The notes: a model not told the origin generated them from the sequence alone. A stretch of DNA of 64,000 nucleotides from a gamma proteobacterium HdN1 (GCA_000198515.1 FP929140.1:1400527-1464526), one strand, 5' to 3'. Shown: positions 16,699-26,567, counted from the first letter of the stretch. Numbers and translations are program-made.

Positions 16699-17136
16699 AT
16701 GTCTTTATCGAGTGTGTTTGATATTGCCGGCAGCGGCATGAGTGCGCAAACGGTGCGCCTCAATACGACAAGCTCCAATATTGCCAACGCCGAGAGCGTG
16801 GCGAGCAGCGTTGATAAAACCTATCGCGCAAGACATCCTGTTTTTATGGCCCAGTACACGGCTGCGCTTGGAAATCGCCCCACCGATCCACTTACAGGAA
16901 AGGCGAACGCAGGCGTAGATGTGGTAGGAATTGTGGAGAGCCAAGCACCTCTACAGCTACGTTATGAGCCTGACCACCCTTATGCGGATGAGAAGGGCTA
17001 TGTCGCATATCCCAATGTGAACGTGGTAGAGGAGATGACCAATATGATTAGCGCGTCGCGCTCATTTCAAACCAATGCCGACGTTATGAATTCTGCGAAG
17101 CAAATGCTTTCGGCGGTGCTTAATCTTGGGCAATAA
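16699..17136 (+). CDS. flgC: FlgC, flagellar proximal rod protein
   Basis: A 145-residue rod protein with FDIAGSGMSAQTVRLNTTSSNIANAES at the N-terminus, the rod-family pattern, and NVNVVEEMTNMISASRSFQTNADVMNSAKQM at the C-terminus. The start is 2 bases after flgB, so translation is probably coupled. Confidence 0.96.
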   Translation: MSLSSVFDIAGSGMSAQTVRLNTTSSNIANAESVASSVDKTYRARHPVFMAQYTAALGNRPTDPLTGKANAGVDVVGIVESQAPLQLRYEPDHPYADEKGYVAYPNVNVVEEMTNMISASRSFQTNADVMNSAKQMLSAVLNLGQ

Positions 17137-17238
17137 GATTGGGTAAAGGCCGCTATACCCTGCGTGTAGCTTTGGATTTTTGTATAGGCAGCAAAGGTCG
17201 GTCGCGTATTGCCGCCGATCAAAATGAGGATTGATGTG

Positions 17239-17922
17239 ATGGCAACTACAGAAGCACTAAGCGGTAATAGCTATCTGGATAGTTTGCGTTTAGATAACAA
17301 GGCGTCGCCACAAAAATCTGCAGCGGCGACCGATAAGGACATGTTTATGCAGCTGATGCTGGCCCAATTGAAGCATCAGAACCCATTGGATCCGCAAGAT
17401 GGTACGGAATTTGTGGCCCAGCTTGCCCAGTTTAGCTCTCTTGAGGGAATCACGAATCTGAATGATTCTGTGAAGGACATTACCTCAATGTATAGATCCA
17501 GTCAGACGTTACAAGCGACGGCATTGGTGGGCCGTGAGGTATTGGTGGATGGTGATTCAGTCGCCTTTGATGGTAAGAATGCGGCGCTAGGTGTAATTAA
17601 TGCGGGCCAAGCTGCCTCAAATGCCGTGATGACGATTAAGGATTCGAAGGGCGCAGTGGTGAATTCGATGACGATCGGCGATATCACATCAAGCGAAACC
17701 GCATTTGGTTGGGATGGCACGGATATGGCAGGTAATACGGTTGCACCAGGAAAATATAAGGTGCTGATCGAGGGATTGGTTGATAACAAACGCACGGCGT
17801 TACTCACAGCGACGACCGCACGGGTAAATAGCGTCAGTATTGTGGATAAAAGTGGTGGAATGAAACTCAATCTCACGAACGGATTGGCGATTGATAATAG
17901 TGAAATTAAGCAGATTCTTTAA
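17239..17922 (+). CDS. flgD: FlgD, hook cap / hook assembly protein
   Basis: FlgD caps the growing hook and directs FlgE addition. The N-terminal conserved box DKDMFMQLMLAQLKHQNPLDPQDGTEFVAQLAQFSSLEGI is complete, and the C-terminal FlgD Ig-like part (FGWDGTDMAGNTVAPGKYKV) is present. TGAGGA at 17225-17230 supports ATG 17239 (227 aa) over the upstream ATG at 17209. Confidence 0.95.
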   Translation: MATTEALSGNSYLDSLRLDNKASPQKSAAATDKDMFMQLMLAQLKHQNPLDPQDGTEFVAQLAQFSSLEGITNLNDSVKDITSMYRSSQTLQATALVGREVLVDGDSVAFDGKNAALGVINAGQAASNAVMTIKDSKGAVVNSMTIGDITSSETAFGWDGTDMAGNTVAPGKYKVLIEGLVDNKRTALLTATTARVNSVSIVDKSGGMKLNLTNGLAIDNSEIKQIL

Positions 17923-17955
17923 GCTCGACTCGAAGTACTCCAGAGGAAACTAGAT

Positions 17956-19299
17956 ATGTCATTTAATATCGCAATTAGTGGTTTGAAAGCAGCGCAATCA
18001 GACCTTGAGGTGACGTCGAATAATATCGCAAACGTGGCCACAACGGGCTTCAAGAAATCGCGCGCCGAATTTGGTGATATTTATGCGACAGGAGCCTTTG
18101 GGTCTACAAAGACCGCAATTGGTAGTGGTGTTTTGTTGCAGGCGGTATCTCAACAATTTAATCAGGGGAATATGAATTTTACGCAGAATACTCTCGATTT
18201 TGGCGTTAGCGGCGAGGGGTTTTTTGTAATGTCTCCGAATATTGGTAGCTCCGAGAGAATTTATACACGCGCCGGTGCGTTTGGCGTAAATGCCGATGGA
18301 AACGTGGTGAATTCATCCGATCAGTTACTCCAAGTATTTCCGGTGAATGAAGATGGCACGGTGACCTCTACGGCTCTGAGCAGTACGATTCCTCTGAAAT
18401 TGCCCGACGCAGCAGGTACGCCGAAGGCAACAGAGCTCGTTACGATGGGCGTTAATTTGCCGGCGGATGCGGCAGCACTTGACCCCGCACTATTTGATCC
18501 GAGAGATGCAAAAACCTACACCGCATCCACCTCGGTAAACGTGTATGATTCTTTAGGGAAAGCGCACGTAGCAGCGCTCTATTATGTTCGCGACTCAACG
18601 TCGGTAGTGCCCAACACTTGGCAGATGTTTACGATGATTGACGGAGAGCGCGTTGCTCTAGACGATGGTGGTACGCCAGCAGCGCCCTTGAATAGTGCTC
18701 GATTTTCGTTTGGAAATGACGGTACTTTGAATATTGGGTCGATGGTTCCCGCAACCTTTCAAACGCTTGGGTTAGGTGTTGATGCGGGAGGGAACGCTGC
18801 AGTTCCTCCAGCGCCGGGGCCGTTGACTGGGTGGCTGAATGGCCCAGATCCATTGCAAGTAATCGAGTTTGATATTACAGCAGGAACGAAACAATTTGCA
18901 TCGCCCTTTACGTTGAATACTCTTACGCAAGACGGTTTTTCGATTGGCCGTTTGACGGGGATCGAGGTGGATGATAGCGGGCTTGTACGCGCAGCCTATA
19001 GTAATGGGCAGACAGTTTCCGTTGGTAAGGTTGCGCTGGCACGGTTTCCTAACCCGCAAGGTTTGTCGCAGATCGGCAATACGTCGTGGAAAGAGACTTC
19101 TGCATCAGGAGAGGCGCTTGCAGGGGAGGCGGGCACTTCCAGCTATGGGTTGATTCGTGCTGGTGCACTGGAGGTGTCAAACGTCGATCTAACGACGGAG
19201 CTGGTGGGCCTGATTACTGCGCAGCGTAATTTTCAGGCGAATGCAAAGTCAATCGAGACCACCAACACCGTGACAAATGCGATTATCAATTTACGATAA
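17956..19299 (+). CDS. flgE: FlgE, flagellar hook protein
   Basis: A 447-residue hook subunit with the conserved N-terminal SFNIAISGLKAAQSDLEVTSNNIANVATTGFKKSRAEFGD, internal FlgE repeat (TASTSVNVYDSLGKAHVAALYY) and C-terminal SNVDLTTELVGLITAQRNFQANAKSIETTNTV. The normal next genes (flgF onward) are absent; the next gene is on the opposite strand. Confidence 0.96.
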   Translation: MSFNIAISGLKAAQSDLEVTSNNIANVATTGFKKSRAEFGDIYATGAFGSTKTAIGSGVLLQAVSQQFNQGNMNFTQNTLDFGVSGEGFFVMSPNIGSSERIYTRAGAFGVNADGNVVNSSDQLLQVFPVNEDGTVTSTALSSTIPLKLPDAAGTPKATELVTMGVNLPADAAALDPALFDPRDAKTYTASTSVNVYDSLGKAHVAALYYVRDSTSVVPNTWQMFTMIDGERVALDDGGTPAAPLNSARFSFGNDGTLNIGSMVPATFQTLGLGVDAGGNAAVPPAPGPLTGWLNGPDPLQVIEFDITAGTKQFASPFTLNTLTQDGFSIGRLTGIEVDDSGLVRAAYSNGQTVSVGKVALARFPNPQGLSQIGNTSWKETSASGEALAGEAGTSSYGLIRAGALEVSNVDLTTELVGLITAQRNFQANAKSIETTNTVTNAIINLR

Positions 19300-19378
19300 T
19301 TACGATCAATCGTTGTAACGATTTATCTTGGCACATAGGAGCGTTTACAAAAGGCAGCTATGCAATCTTGCTATTTAT

Positions 19379-19398
19379 CCCCGTCCGGGAGGACGGGG
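19379..19398. terminator. Hairpin downstream of flgE
   Basis: CCCCGTCC, loop GGGA, GGACGGGG: a perfect 8-bp GC-rich stem 80 bases past flgE. There is no T run on either strand, so terminator function is uncertain; it lies at the convergent junction between flgE and the 354-residue gene. Confidence 0.4.
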
Positions 19399-19482
19399 TT
19401 GGGGAATTCAGGGATAATAGTCAGCGACGGGCACCCCTGCCCTGTGAGCGCCCTCAGCCTTGCATGTCGTCAACAGGGCTCA

Positions 19483-20547
19483 TCAGGGCTTGCCCTCCGG
19501 AAGGTCTGGAATTCCAGCTGCGTTTGCGAGGTGCTTTGCAATCACCCGTTCAGCGCATCCTGATTCGTAAAAACCAGCGAGCTGCTGCCGCAACAGGATT
19601 TCCAGCATGTTATTCTGCTCCAATACGCCAATTACATGCGGCGCAAAAAGCATGGCATCAGCCAACATCAGTTCACGGGTGATACCAAGCTCCTCAAGCA
19701 AATCTGTCAGCGAAACCGCGCCATATTTCGCGAAGAATGCGTCAATTCCGGTGTCAATGAAAGCGCCATAGATTTCCGTTTTCCGAAGGCTGTGCCAGTA
19801 GTCATACAGAATGACAAAAAATTCCTCTACATCTAGCGCGCTGACCGATTTCAGAAAGGAGTCCGTGGTCCGGTTTCGAAGTTGCTGCCATACATCAAGT
19901 ATTGTCTCTCGAAGCACTTCACTCTCTGCAAGTTTCGTTAGCAGCGGTGCAGATTCGCGCAGTAGGGTGCTTACACTCTGGCCAATGAAATCTCGGATAG
20001 TCTCCTCTAGCAGTACTGACAACGACGGCACGGGTTTTCCGGCCCGTTGCAGACTGAAAGACATCAACCGGCGAAGCCCCGGTATACTGGCGATGTCCGT
20101 ACCGCCGGCAACGTGCTGTTTCAATGCCTGCATCAACCCGTCGGCCAGCAATGCGGCGTAACTGGGGTTGTTGAGTAATTCATCCAGAAATGCAGATCGC
20201 ACTTCGCGCAGTTCCAGTGCCTTTTCGGTAATCTGCTGAAAATGTCGATCCGGCATTAGGTTGGCAAGTGTGGTGCGTTTATGCACCGGATGGGTATGTA
20301 GGGCCCGTCCCACCGCTGCTGCGATTTCCGGAACCGCCATGCTCAGTTCCACTTCGCACGCATAACGGCGTGCGACCTGTTTGATCATGTCGGATGAAAC
20401 GACATCATTGAGCCGCAGTGTTGCGGCCAGTTCAAGCGTCTGGTCAAGTCGGGATTCCATTACCGTTTGCAACCGAGAGGAGGTAAGTTCTCGGATAACG
20501 TAATCGACCTGCGCTGCCAGCAAGGTGTTGGCTAGGCTTTCCTGCAT
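19483..20547 (-). CDS. Conserved hypothetical protein, 354 aa
   Basis: I do not recognise this protein. It is soluble-looking, almost wholly helical and rich in leucine, with segments such as SLANTLLAAQVDYVIRELTSS and LTDLLEELGITRELMLADAM. No catalytic motif, signal peptide or membrane helix is visible. It is divergent from the DUF2339 gene and convergent with flgE. Confidence 0.75.
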   Translation of the reverse strand: MQESLANTLLAAQVDYVIRELTSSRLQTVMESRLDQTLELAATLRLNDVVSSDMIKQVARRYACEVELSMAVPEIAAAVGRALHTHPVHKRTTLANLMPDRHFQQITEKALELREVRSAFLDELLNNPSYAALLADGLMQALKQHVAGGTDIASIPGLRRLMSFSLQRAGKPVPSLSVLLEETIRDFIGQSVSTLLRESAPLLTKLAESEVLRETILDVWQQLRNRTTDSFLKSVSALDVEEFFVILYDYWHSLRKTEIYGAFIDTGIDAFFAKYGAVSLTDLLEELGITRELMLADAMLFAPHVIGVLEQNNMLEILLRQQLAGFYESGCAERVIAKHLANAAGIPDLPEGKP

Positions 20548-20987
20548 GATATTGTCCTTGTCTCACTACTGTTTTTACTATTGACCCGTTTCCGTGTGCG
20601 CGGCGCAGATTGTCGCAATTGACCCGATAACGGAATCTGGCCGCTTCTGCCAGTATCCATGGGTATAGAAAACATAGAGTCCCTTGTTGCTGAAATTTTA
20701 TCATAGGAAGCTGGGGCGTGAGTTGCCCAATTACCCTGTCCACTGCAAACGAAGGACGCTAGCTTGGTTCGTACGAAAATTCTGACAGCTCAAAAAACGT
20801 ACAATTCTCTTGGGGAATACCGGAGAATGCCGGTCATGGCAATCATCAAAAATACCAAAATCTGGCCTAGGGCTTGCCGGTCACTCGTGCGCCATGTTCA
20901 ATATGCCGTCAGGCATTTTGCCGGAGCGCTTCTCATGCCTGACGGTATACAACCACCCGTGCGATTTTCAATAAAGGACAGATATTC
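20548..20987. promoter_or_regulatory. Divergent intergenic region with paired palindromes
   Basis: No supportable gene lies here. Two related palindromes, ATGCCGTCAGGCAT (20903-20916) and ATGCCTGACGGTAT (20935-20948), are inverted relative to each other and could also fold into one 14-bp hairpin; a third, weaker relative (ATGCCGGTCATGGCA) starts at 20827. They lie 40-160 bases upstream of the DUF2339 start and look like repressor or activator sites. Confidence 0.5.
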
Positions 20988-23900
20988 ATGACATGGATTT
21001 TCATGCTGCTGGGGTTGGTCGCAGGCGTGATGATGGGGGGCGTCAGCGAATCCATTCTGGGTATGCTGGTCGGTATTGCGATCGGCCAGACATTCGCGAT
21101 ACGGAATCTGCAGATTCAAAACACCGCGCTGAGTGATGCGCTCAAGACGTTCGAAATTCGCTTCGAAAATGGCACCGGTGCCGTCGTTGAGCGCTTGCGT
21201 GCGCTTGAAGGCAATGCGTCTACTGTCACTGAAACGGTTGATACCGTGCAGGAGGCCGTTGATACCGCGCAGGAAGCAGTTGATACCGTGCAGGAAGCTG
21301 CGGATACCGCGCAGGAAGCGGTCGCATACGAAAATGCCATCCCGTCCGTGGCGGAGTTGGCGGTCGATCTGAACACGGCCAAACCGGCGCAGCCAGCGGC
21401 GGAAACGCCAGCCATTCCACCCCGCGCCCGCGCGCCCGAGCCTGTACGCCCGCCTTCTGCCATCGCCAAAGCGTTTGCGGCTGCCAAGTCTTGGCTGCTG
21501 GGCGGCAATGTGGTGCTGCGTGTCGGCGTACTTTTGCTCTTCCTCGGCTTGGCATTTCTGCTGCGATATGCCACCAAGGATCTCGTTGTTCCCGTCGAAT
21601 TTCGTTATGTCGGTGTTGCCTTGGGCAGCCTAGCAATGATTGCTCTGGGCTGGATGCTGCGCCGGCGTAACGAAAATTACGCGCTGATCATGCAAGGGGC
21701 AGGGATCGGCGTCATGTATCTCACGGTTTTTGCGGCGTTTCGATTGCACCCGTTACTGCCGTCGAGCCTAGCGCTGGTTCTGTTGGTTGTGCTGACCGCC
21801 GCGTTGATTGCTCTGGCCTTGTTGCAGAACGCCGTCGGCCTGGCCAGCGCGGCAGTGGCGGGGGCCTTTGCGGCGCCCATCCTGACATCCACCGGCAGTG
21901 GAAATCACATCGCGTTATTTTCCTACTTCGCCTTGCTCAATAGCGCGCTGATGGTGATTGCTTGGCACAAAACCTGGCGCGTGCTCAACATCATCGGGTT
22001 TGTCGGCACATTTGGAATTGGTTTTGCGTGGGGCTTGCGCTCCTATACACCTGCCGCATTTGCTTCAACCGAGCCATTCCTGATTCTGTTCTTCCTGATG
22101 TATGTCGGCATCGGCCTGCTGTTTACCCGTCGCAAGCTGATGGCCATGGATACCACTCCTGCACCTGATGGCCTTCGTGCGCTGTTGCACTGGTCAAGAA
22201 AGCAGACCGACTATGTCGATGCCAGCTTGATGTTCGGCCCACCACTGGTGGGATTTGGATTGCAATATGCCGTTGTCTCCCATTTTGAGTTTGGTGCGGC
22301 CTTCAGCGCATTGGCTCTGGGATTGTTCTACCTTGGCCTTGCCCTGAAACTCAGGCAGCGCCTGCAAGCACGCGCGCAACTACTCATTGATATCTGTCTG
22401 GCACTCGGGGTGATTTTTGGCACGCTGGCCATACCGTTAGCCCTAGACGCCAACTGGACGGCGGCAGTCTGGGCCGTAGAAGGCGCTGGACTTTACTGGC
22501 TTGGCCAACGCCAGCAACGTCCCGTTGCGCGATTGTTTGCATTGCTTTTGCAGCTGGGCGCTGCGTGGAATTTTGTTGGCTCTATCGAGTCGGGCAAAAT
22601 GTCGATGCTCGATGCCGATCCTCTGGGCAGCTTGTTGCTGGGAACTGCACTACTTTTCACGCACGCCTTGTTGAAGTCCCGCGCATCGTTGTTGTGGGCC
22701 GCGGATTCTGCCGCTGCACATTCATCGCTTGATCCTGCTGCACGCGGTTCCTTGCTGCACGTTGCGCCGTGGGAGCGTCGTTTTCTTCCTGTGCTTGCCG
22801 GCCTTGGGCTCACTTTTCTGTATCTGCTCGCGCCGATTTTCTGGCTGGCCCAAGGTACGACCATGGCATGGGGTCTGGCCGGGTTGGTGACCTTGCACTT
22901 TGGCTTGCGATTGCAGTCAAAAACCTTCCTGTTTTGTGCATTTGCGGTGCAATTGCTGGGAAGCGTTGTATTTCTCACCCATATGCAAACGGATGGCGAC
23001 TCCACCGGCGCGGCTATTACAGGCTGGGGCGGCTTGATGGGAGCAACTTCTACACAGGCGCAATGGCTGGGGCTCACACCGCTTTTGCATGGTGAATTCT
23101 GGGCGCCTGCGGTGTTGGCATTGGCGGCATTTCTGGGCGCATGGCGTTTGCATCTTGCCTATGCGCGCGCAACGCCCGATACGGATATCGTACAAAATCC
23201 TGAAGCCCGCTCTATGGACTCCGCTGCAGCCCCACGGCACTGGCTCGCACCACGTCGATTGCGCACATTATCCATGTGGTTGCTGGGTGGGTCTGCTTTG
23301 TGGTGGGCATTTACCGTTCTGGCTGAAGTTGCACGCTTTGTGCAGCCTGAAGCTCGCACGCATGTCACGCTGCTTGTGGCCGCTGTGTCGCTCGCTGCAT
23401 GGGTGTGGGTGGCGCGCCGTGCGCAATGGGGTGTGTTGGCACATGCCAGCCTGAGCATTTTGCCGATCGGTGCAATCACGCTGCTGGCAGAGGCAGATTC
23501 CAGTTACCATCCTGCGGCGCAGTGGGGATGGCTGGCGTGGACACTCGCATTTGCGTTGCTCTTCTGGCTGCTGAAAACGCTGGCACCGCGATTGCGCCTA
23601 TCCTGGCAACGTGTCGCGCATGTGACGGGTGCTTGGATGGTGCTGGCGGTGCTGTCACTTGAACTTCATTTCTGTTTTGCCCAACTTGCCGAACCCGGCA
23701 GCGCTTGGCGCTGGCTGGGGTGGGTGCTGATACCCTGCGCGTATTTGATGTGGATGACATCGGCTCGCCCTTGGGGGTGGCCAGTCACCGCGTTTGAACG
23801 CGAGTACCGAGTGATTGCAGCGATTCCCGTCGTGATCCTGTTACTGCTCTGGTTCTGGATTGCCAATATGGAAAGCAGCGGCGATGCTGCACCGCTTCCA

Positions 23901-24416
23901 TTCATACCGCTGTTGAATCCTCTGGAACTGGCGATGTTGCTTACATTGTTCTGCGTTTATGAATGGATGCGCAAGGAAGTGCCTTCGCTGCTGCCTCGCT
24001 TGCCGCAACCTGCAACGATCCTAGCTGTGGCGGGCGCGTCGCTGTTTATGCTGGTGACAGCCAGTGTTTTTCGCACGTCACATCATTGGGCCGACATTCC
24101 TTATCAACTCGACGCGCAACTGGCGTCCATGCTGGTACAGGCCAGCCTGTCCATCCTCTGGACCTCCATTGCGCTGACCCTGATGATTGCAGGGCATCGC
24201 ATTGGCCAACGTCAGCTGTGGCTGGTGGGCGGCGCCCTGATCGCTGTCGTGGTGGCGAAACTGTTTTTTGTCGAGCTGGGCAATCGGGGTGGCCTCGAAC
24301 GCATCGTGTCGTTCATGGGTGTTGGCGTATTGCTGTTGATTGTCGGCTATTTCGCGCCGCTACCTCCCCGCCAGAAATTGCCGCCCGAAGACAACGCCAC
24401 GCGTGAAGGAGCATGA
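20988..24416 (+). CDS. DUF2339 multi-pass membrane protein
   Basis: A 1142-residue inner-membrane protein. An N-terminal helix (WIFMLLGLVAGVMMGG) is followed by a helical soluble region of four 7-residue repeats (about 84-111), a proline/alanine linker, and then more than 20 hydrophobic helices, the DUF2339 pattern (GGNVVLRVGVLLLFLGLAFLLRY begins the core, in two quoted parts here). The function is unknown. The stop overlaps the start of the DUF3999 gene, with which this family is usually paired, so a joint envelope role is likely. Confidence 0.85.
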   Translation: MTWIFMLLGLVAGVMMGGVSESILGMLVGIAIGQTFAIRNLQIQNTALSDALKTFEIRFENGTGAVVERLRALEGNASTVTETVDTVQEAVDTAQEAVDTVQEAADTAQEAVAYENAIPSVAELAVDLNTAKPAQPAAETPAIPPRARAPEPVRPPSAIAKAFAAAKSWLLGGNVVLRVGVLLLFLGLAFLLRYATKDLVVPVEFRYVGVALGSLAMIALGWMLRRRNENYALIMQGAGIGVMYLTVFAAFRLHPLLPSSLALVLLVVLTAALIALALLQNAVGLASAAVAGAFAAPILTSTGSGNHIALFSYFALLNSALMVIAWHKTWRVLNIIGFVGTFGIGFAWGLRSYTPAAFASTEPFLILFFLMYVGIGLLFTRRKLMAMDTTPAPDGLRALLHWSRKQTDYVDASLMFGPPLVGFGLQYAVVSHFEFGAAFSALALGLFYLGLALKLRQRLQARAQLLIDICLALGVIFGTLAIPLALDANWTAAVWAVEGAGLYWLGQRQQRPVARLFALLLQLGAAWNFVGSIESGKMSMLDADPLGSLLLGTALLFTHALLKSRASLLWAADSAAAHSSLDPAARGSLLHVAPWERRFLPVLAGLGLTFLYLLAPIFWLAQGTTMAWGLAGLVTLHFGLRLQSKTFLFCAFAVQLLGSVVFLTHMQTDGDSTGAAITGWGGLMGATSTQAQWLGLTPLLHGEFWAPAVLALAAFLGAWRLHLAYARATPDTDIVQNPEARSMDSAAAPRHWLAPRRLRTLSMWLLGGSALWWAFTVLAEVARFVQPEARTHVTLLVAAVSLAAWVWVARRAQWGVLAHASLSILPIGAITLLAEADSSYHPAAQWGWLAWTLAFALLFWLLKTLAPRLRLSWQRVAHVTGAWMVLAVLSLELHFCFAQLAEPGSAWRWLGWVLIPCAYLMWMTSARPWGWPVTAFEREYRVIAAIPVVILLLLWFWIANMESSGDAAPLPFIPLLNPLELAMLLTLFCVYEWMRKEVPSLLPRLPQPATILAVAGASLFMLVTASVFRTSHHWADIPYQLDAQLASMLVQASLSILWTSIALTLMIAGHRIGQRQLWLVGGALIAVVVAKLFFVELGNRGGLERIVSFMGVGVLLLIVGYFAPLPPRQKLPPEDNATREGA
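21237..21320 (+). repeat. Four tandem 21-bp repeats within the DUF2339 gene
   Basis: Units begin GTTGATACCGTGCAGGAGGC and vary at a few bases, encoding VDTVQEA, VDTAQEA, VDTVQEA, ADTAQEA. Each unit is one heptad, so copy-number change would keep the frame and lengthen a coiled coil. Confidence 0.9.
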
Positions 24417-25975
24417 TGCGAATGAGGCATTTACACATTCCCAGGTCTGCGCCGCACACTTGGATCGTTGCTGCCTGCATGGTTCTGGTCAGCATCGTTG
24501 TCGGTAGCATCGTTGTCGGTAGCACGTCGGCCTTCGCCGCTGGCGATGCGGATAATAATACTGGCGGCAAAGCCAACCAAGGCGCACAACGGGAAATTCC
24601 GATCACCATCAGTGGAAAGGGCCCCTGGTATCGCCTGACGTTGCCCATGCCCGTACGCTTTGCCGCCGCTCACGCAGACTTGCGTGATGTGCGCGTTGTT
24701 AACGCAGAGGGCGAGTCGCTGCCGTACAGCTTGATCGAAAGCGAAAGCACTGCCGCATACGCTGAAACGCAGATTTCAGCACGCCTGTTCCCTCTGTATT
24801 TGCCAGAAAAATCCGCCAACGTGTCCGATCTTCGCATCCATGTGAATGCGCAAGGTCGCATTGTGGAAGTCAACACGCCTAGTGGATCGACAACGGATAC
24901 GCTCAAGCTGCGTGGCTGGCTGCTGGATCTGGGCGCGCACCAAGAGCGATTGCAAGGGCTGAAGCTGCAGGCCGAACAAGTGCCGGCAGGGTTTCAGTAT
25001 TTTTCGATCGAGGCCAGCGCCGATCTGCGACATTGGCAAGCTTGGCCCGAAGGCCAGTGGGTCAATCTGAATTTTGATGGCAGCCAGTTGCAACAGGATG
25101 CCGTTTCGCTCGCCGGTGGTTCGGCGCGTTATTTGCGGCTGATCTGGCGCGATCCTGTCGATGCCCCGATGTTAACGGGAGCGGTACTGGCAAGCAGTAC
25201 AACTCGGTATCACGATGCTGCCATGACATGGTCGGCACCATTGCCAGCGCCTGCACTGCAAGAAGACAACAGTTATGTGTGGGTCTTGCCTTTGGCATTA
25301 CCGCTCGAACGATTGCGCATCGCTCCGCTGCCCGAAAATACAATTGCACCCGTCACCATCAGTGGTCGCGTTTATCCGCGCACCTATTCTGGATCAACAC
25401 AATATCGACACCACTTCGCACTCTGGCGCGAATCCGTGTTGCACGGCCAGCGCTCCCGCACTGACACCGAGCGCCAACCCGCATGGCAAATTCTGGCGCG
25501 GGGTGTTCTATCGCGCGTGAATGTCGATCAGCAGGAAACCCTGCAAAACGAAATTGCGCTGCCTGCGTTTCCTGTGCAGCAACTTTGCTTGCAGTGGGAT
25601 GAACGCGGCAGCGGCCTGAGTGGCGCAATACCCGAGCTGCGTGTCGCGATGCGCGAACGCGGGCTTGTGTTTCTCGCCCGCGGGAGCGCTCCTTACAGGC
25701 TTGTTATGGGCGATATAGATGCAGCCCCTGCGAATCTGCCGCTGGAAACGCTGATCCCCGGATATCAGGGAGCGGCGACACTGAACAAACTCGACCAAGC
25801 AAATGTTGCTGTGAACGAGGTGAACGAGATGCGAGCGGTCGCTTCCGTAACCACACCTGCAGCCGCTGAATCCAGCCTGCGCAAATATGTGTTGTGGGGT
25901 ATCCTGCTCGCCGGCATGGCGCTGCTGGGAACAATGGTGTGGCAATTGGCGCGAAAGTCTGGAGATCAACGATAG
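24413..25975 (+). CDS. DUF3999 family membrane-anchored periplasmic protein
   Basis: The 520-residue protein has a signal peptide (VAACMVLVSIVVGSIVVGS...AFAAG), a large beta-rich periplasmic region typical of DUF3999 (YRLTLPMPVRFAAAHADLRDVRVV; GSARYLRLIW), and one C-terminal transmembrane helix (VLWGILLAGMALLGTMVWQLA) with a short cytoplasmic tail. The start region has three in-frame ATGs (24413, 24416, 24422) after GAAGGAG. The signal region contains a short repeat (SIVVGSIVVGS). It is translationally coupled to the DUF2339 gene. Confidence 0.85.
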   Translation: MMRMRHLHIPRSAPHTWIVAACMVLVSIVVGSIVVGSTSAFAAGDADNNTGGKANQGAQREIPITISGKGPWYRLTLPMPVRFAAAHADLRDVRVVNAEGESLPYSLIESESTAAYAETQISARLFPLYLPEKSANVSDLRIHVNAQGRIVEVNTPSGSTTDTLKLRGWLLDLGAHQERLQGLKLQAEQVPAGFQYFSIEASADLRHWQAWPEGQWVNLNFDGSQLQQDAVSLAGGSARYLRLIWRDPVDAPMLTGAVLASSTTRYHDAAMTWSAPLPAPALQEDNSYVWVLPLALPLERLRIAPLPENTIAPVTISGRVYPRTYSGSTQYRHHFALWRESVLHGQRSRTDTERQPAWQILARGVLSRVNVDQQETLQNEIALPAFPVQQLCLQWDERGSGLSGAIPELRVAMRERGLVFLARGSAPYRLVMGDIDAAPANLPLETLIPGYQGAATLNKLDQANVAVNEVNEMRAVASVTTPAAAESSLRKYVLWGILLAGMALLGTMVWQLARKSGDQR

Positions 25976-26129
25976 TGCGCACCCGCAGCAAAGGGCTTGC
26001 TTACATTCTGTTGACAAGCGCCGAAGTTGACAAACGCCGAACAGAGTTGACAAACGCCGAACAGATCAGTCCAATCATGTCTGTTCAAACCCTGTCATTG
26101 CCCAAACACCCTGCCGAAATGATCATTCC

Positions 26130-26463
26130 ATGAAAGAAACTGTAGCCGTTCTTGACTTTGAAACCACCGGATTGTCGCCTGACATGGGGGATCGTGCCAC
26201 AGAGATTGCCATCGTTCTGGTTCGTGACGGGGTGTTCGTAGACCGGTTCCAGAGTCTCATGAATTCCGGTCGGTGTATTCCCCCAGACGTGGTGCAGCTT
26301 ACTGGTATTACCAACGCAATGATTGCCAAGGCACCCCCAGCCGAAAAGGTGATGATGGAGGCAGCCAGATTTGTGGGCAAGGTACCGTTGGTGGCACATA
26401 ATGCGTCGTTCGACAGCAAGTTCTGGTGTGCGGAGCTGGGAAGGCTGGCGATACCAGCTATGC
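26130..26463 (+). pseudogene. 3'-5' exonuclease (DnaQ-like), 5' half split by the Tn7-like element
   Basis: This half carries ExoI (DFETTG) and ExoII (HNASFD) of the DEDDh exonuclease family. The frame runs 5 bases into the transposon and stops at 26468. The other half, with ExoIII, is at 52836-53137. Deleting 26464-52835 restores one open frame of 211 residues across ...AIPAM|QPFAC... Such exonucleases act in DNA repair or RNA processing; the exact role is unknown. As now arranged the protein lacks its last catalytic residues and should be inactive. Confidence 0.93.
26459..26463. repeat. Target-site duplication, left copy (TATGC)
   Basis: TATGC immediately precedes the left TGTAAAT end and recurs at 52831-52835 just outside the right end. 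Tn7-family elements make 5-bp duplications. Confidence 0.92.
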
Positions 26464-26531
26464 TGTAAATTAGTACATAAAGTTGAACAGTTCGACATAA
26501 GCTTGAACAAATAAGCACATAAGTTTGAACA
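26464..26531. repeat. Left transposon end with three TnsB-type sites
   Basis: TTGAACA cores at 26483-26489, 26503-26509 and 26525-26531, each preceded by a variant of ACATAAG. Spacing is 20 and 22 bases. Confidence 0.85.
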
Positions 26532-26567
26532 AAAGCCCCGCCAAATTCGATTTGCTGGGGCTTTTTT
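26531..26567. terminator. Bidirectional terminator next to the left end
   Basis: AAAAGCCCC and GGGGCTTTTTT pair, with CAAAT/ATTTG inside. A-run on the left and T-run on the right allow termination in both directions, which would insulate the element from host transcription of the split exonuclease gene. Confidence 0.8.

Noticed and set aside
21116-21577. Long minus-strand frame opposite the DUF2339 gene start
   Set aside because: It is the reverse reading of the alanine-rich heptad repeats and has no ribosome-binding site or family match.
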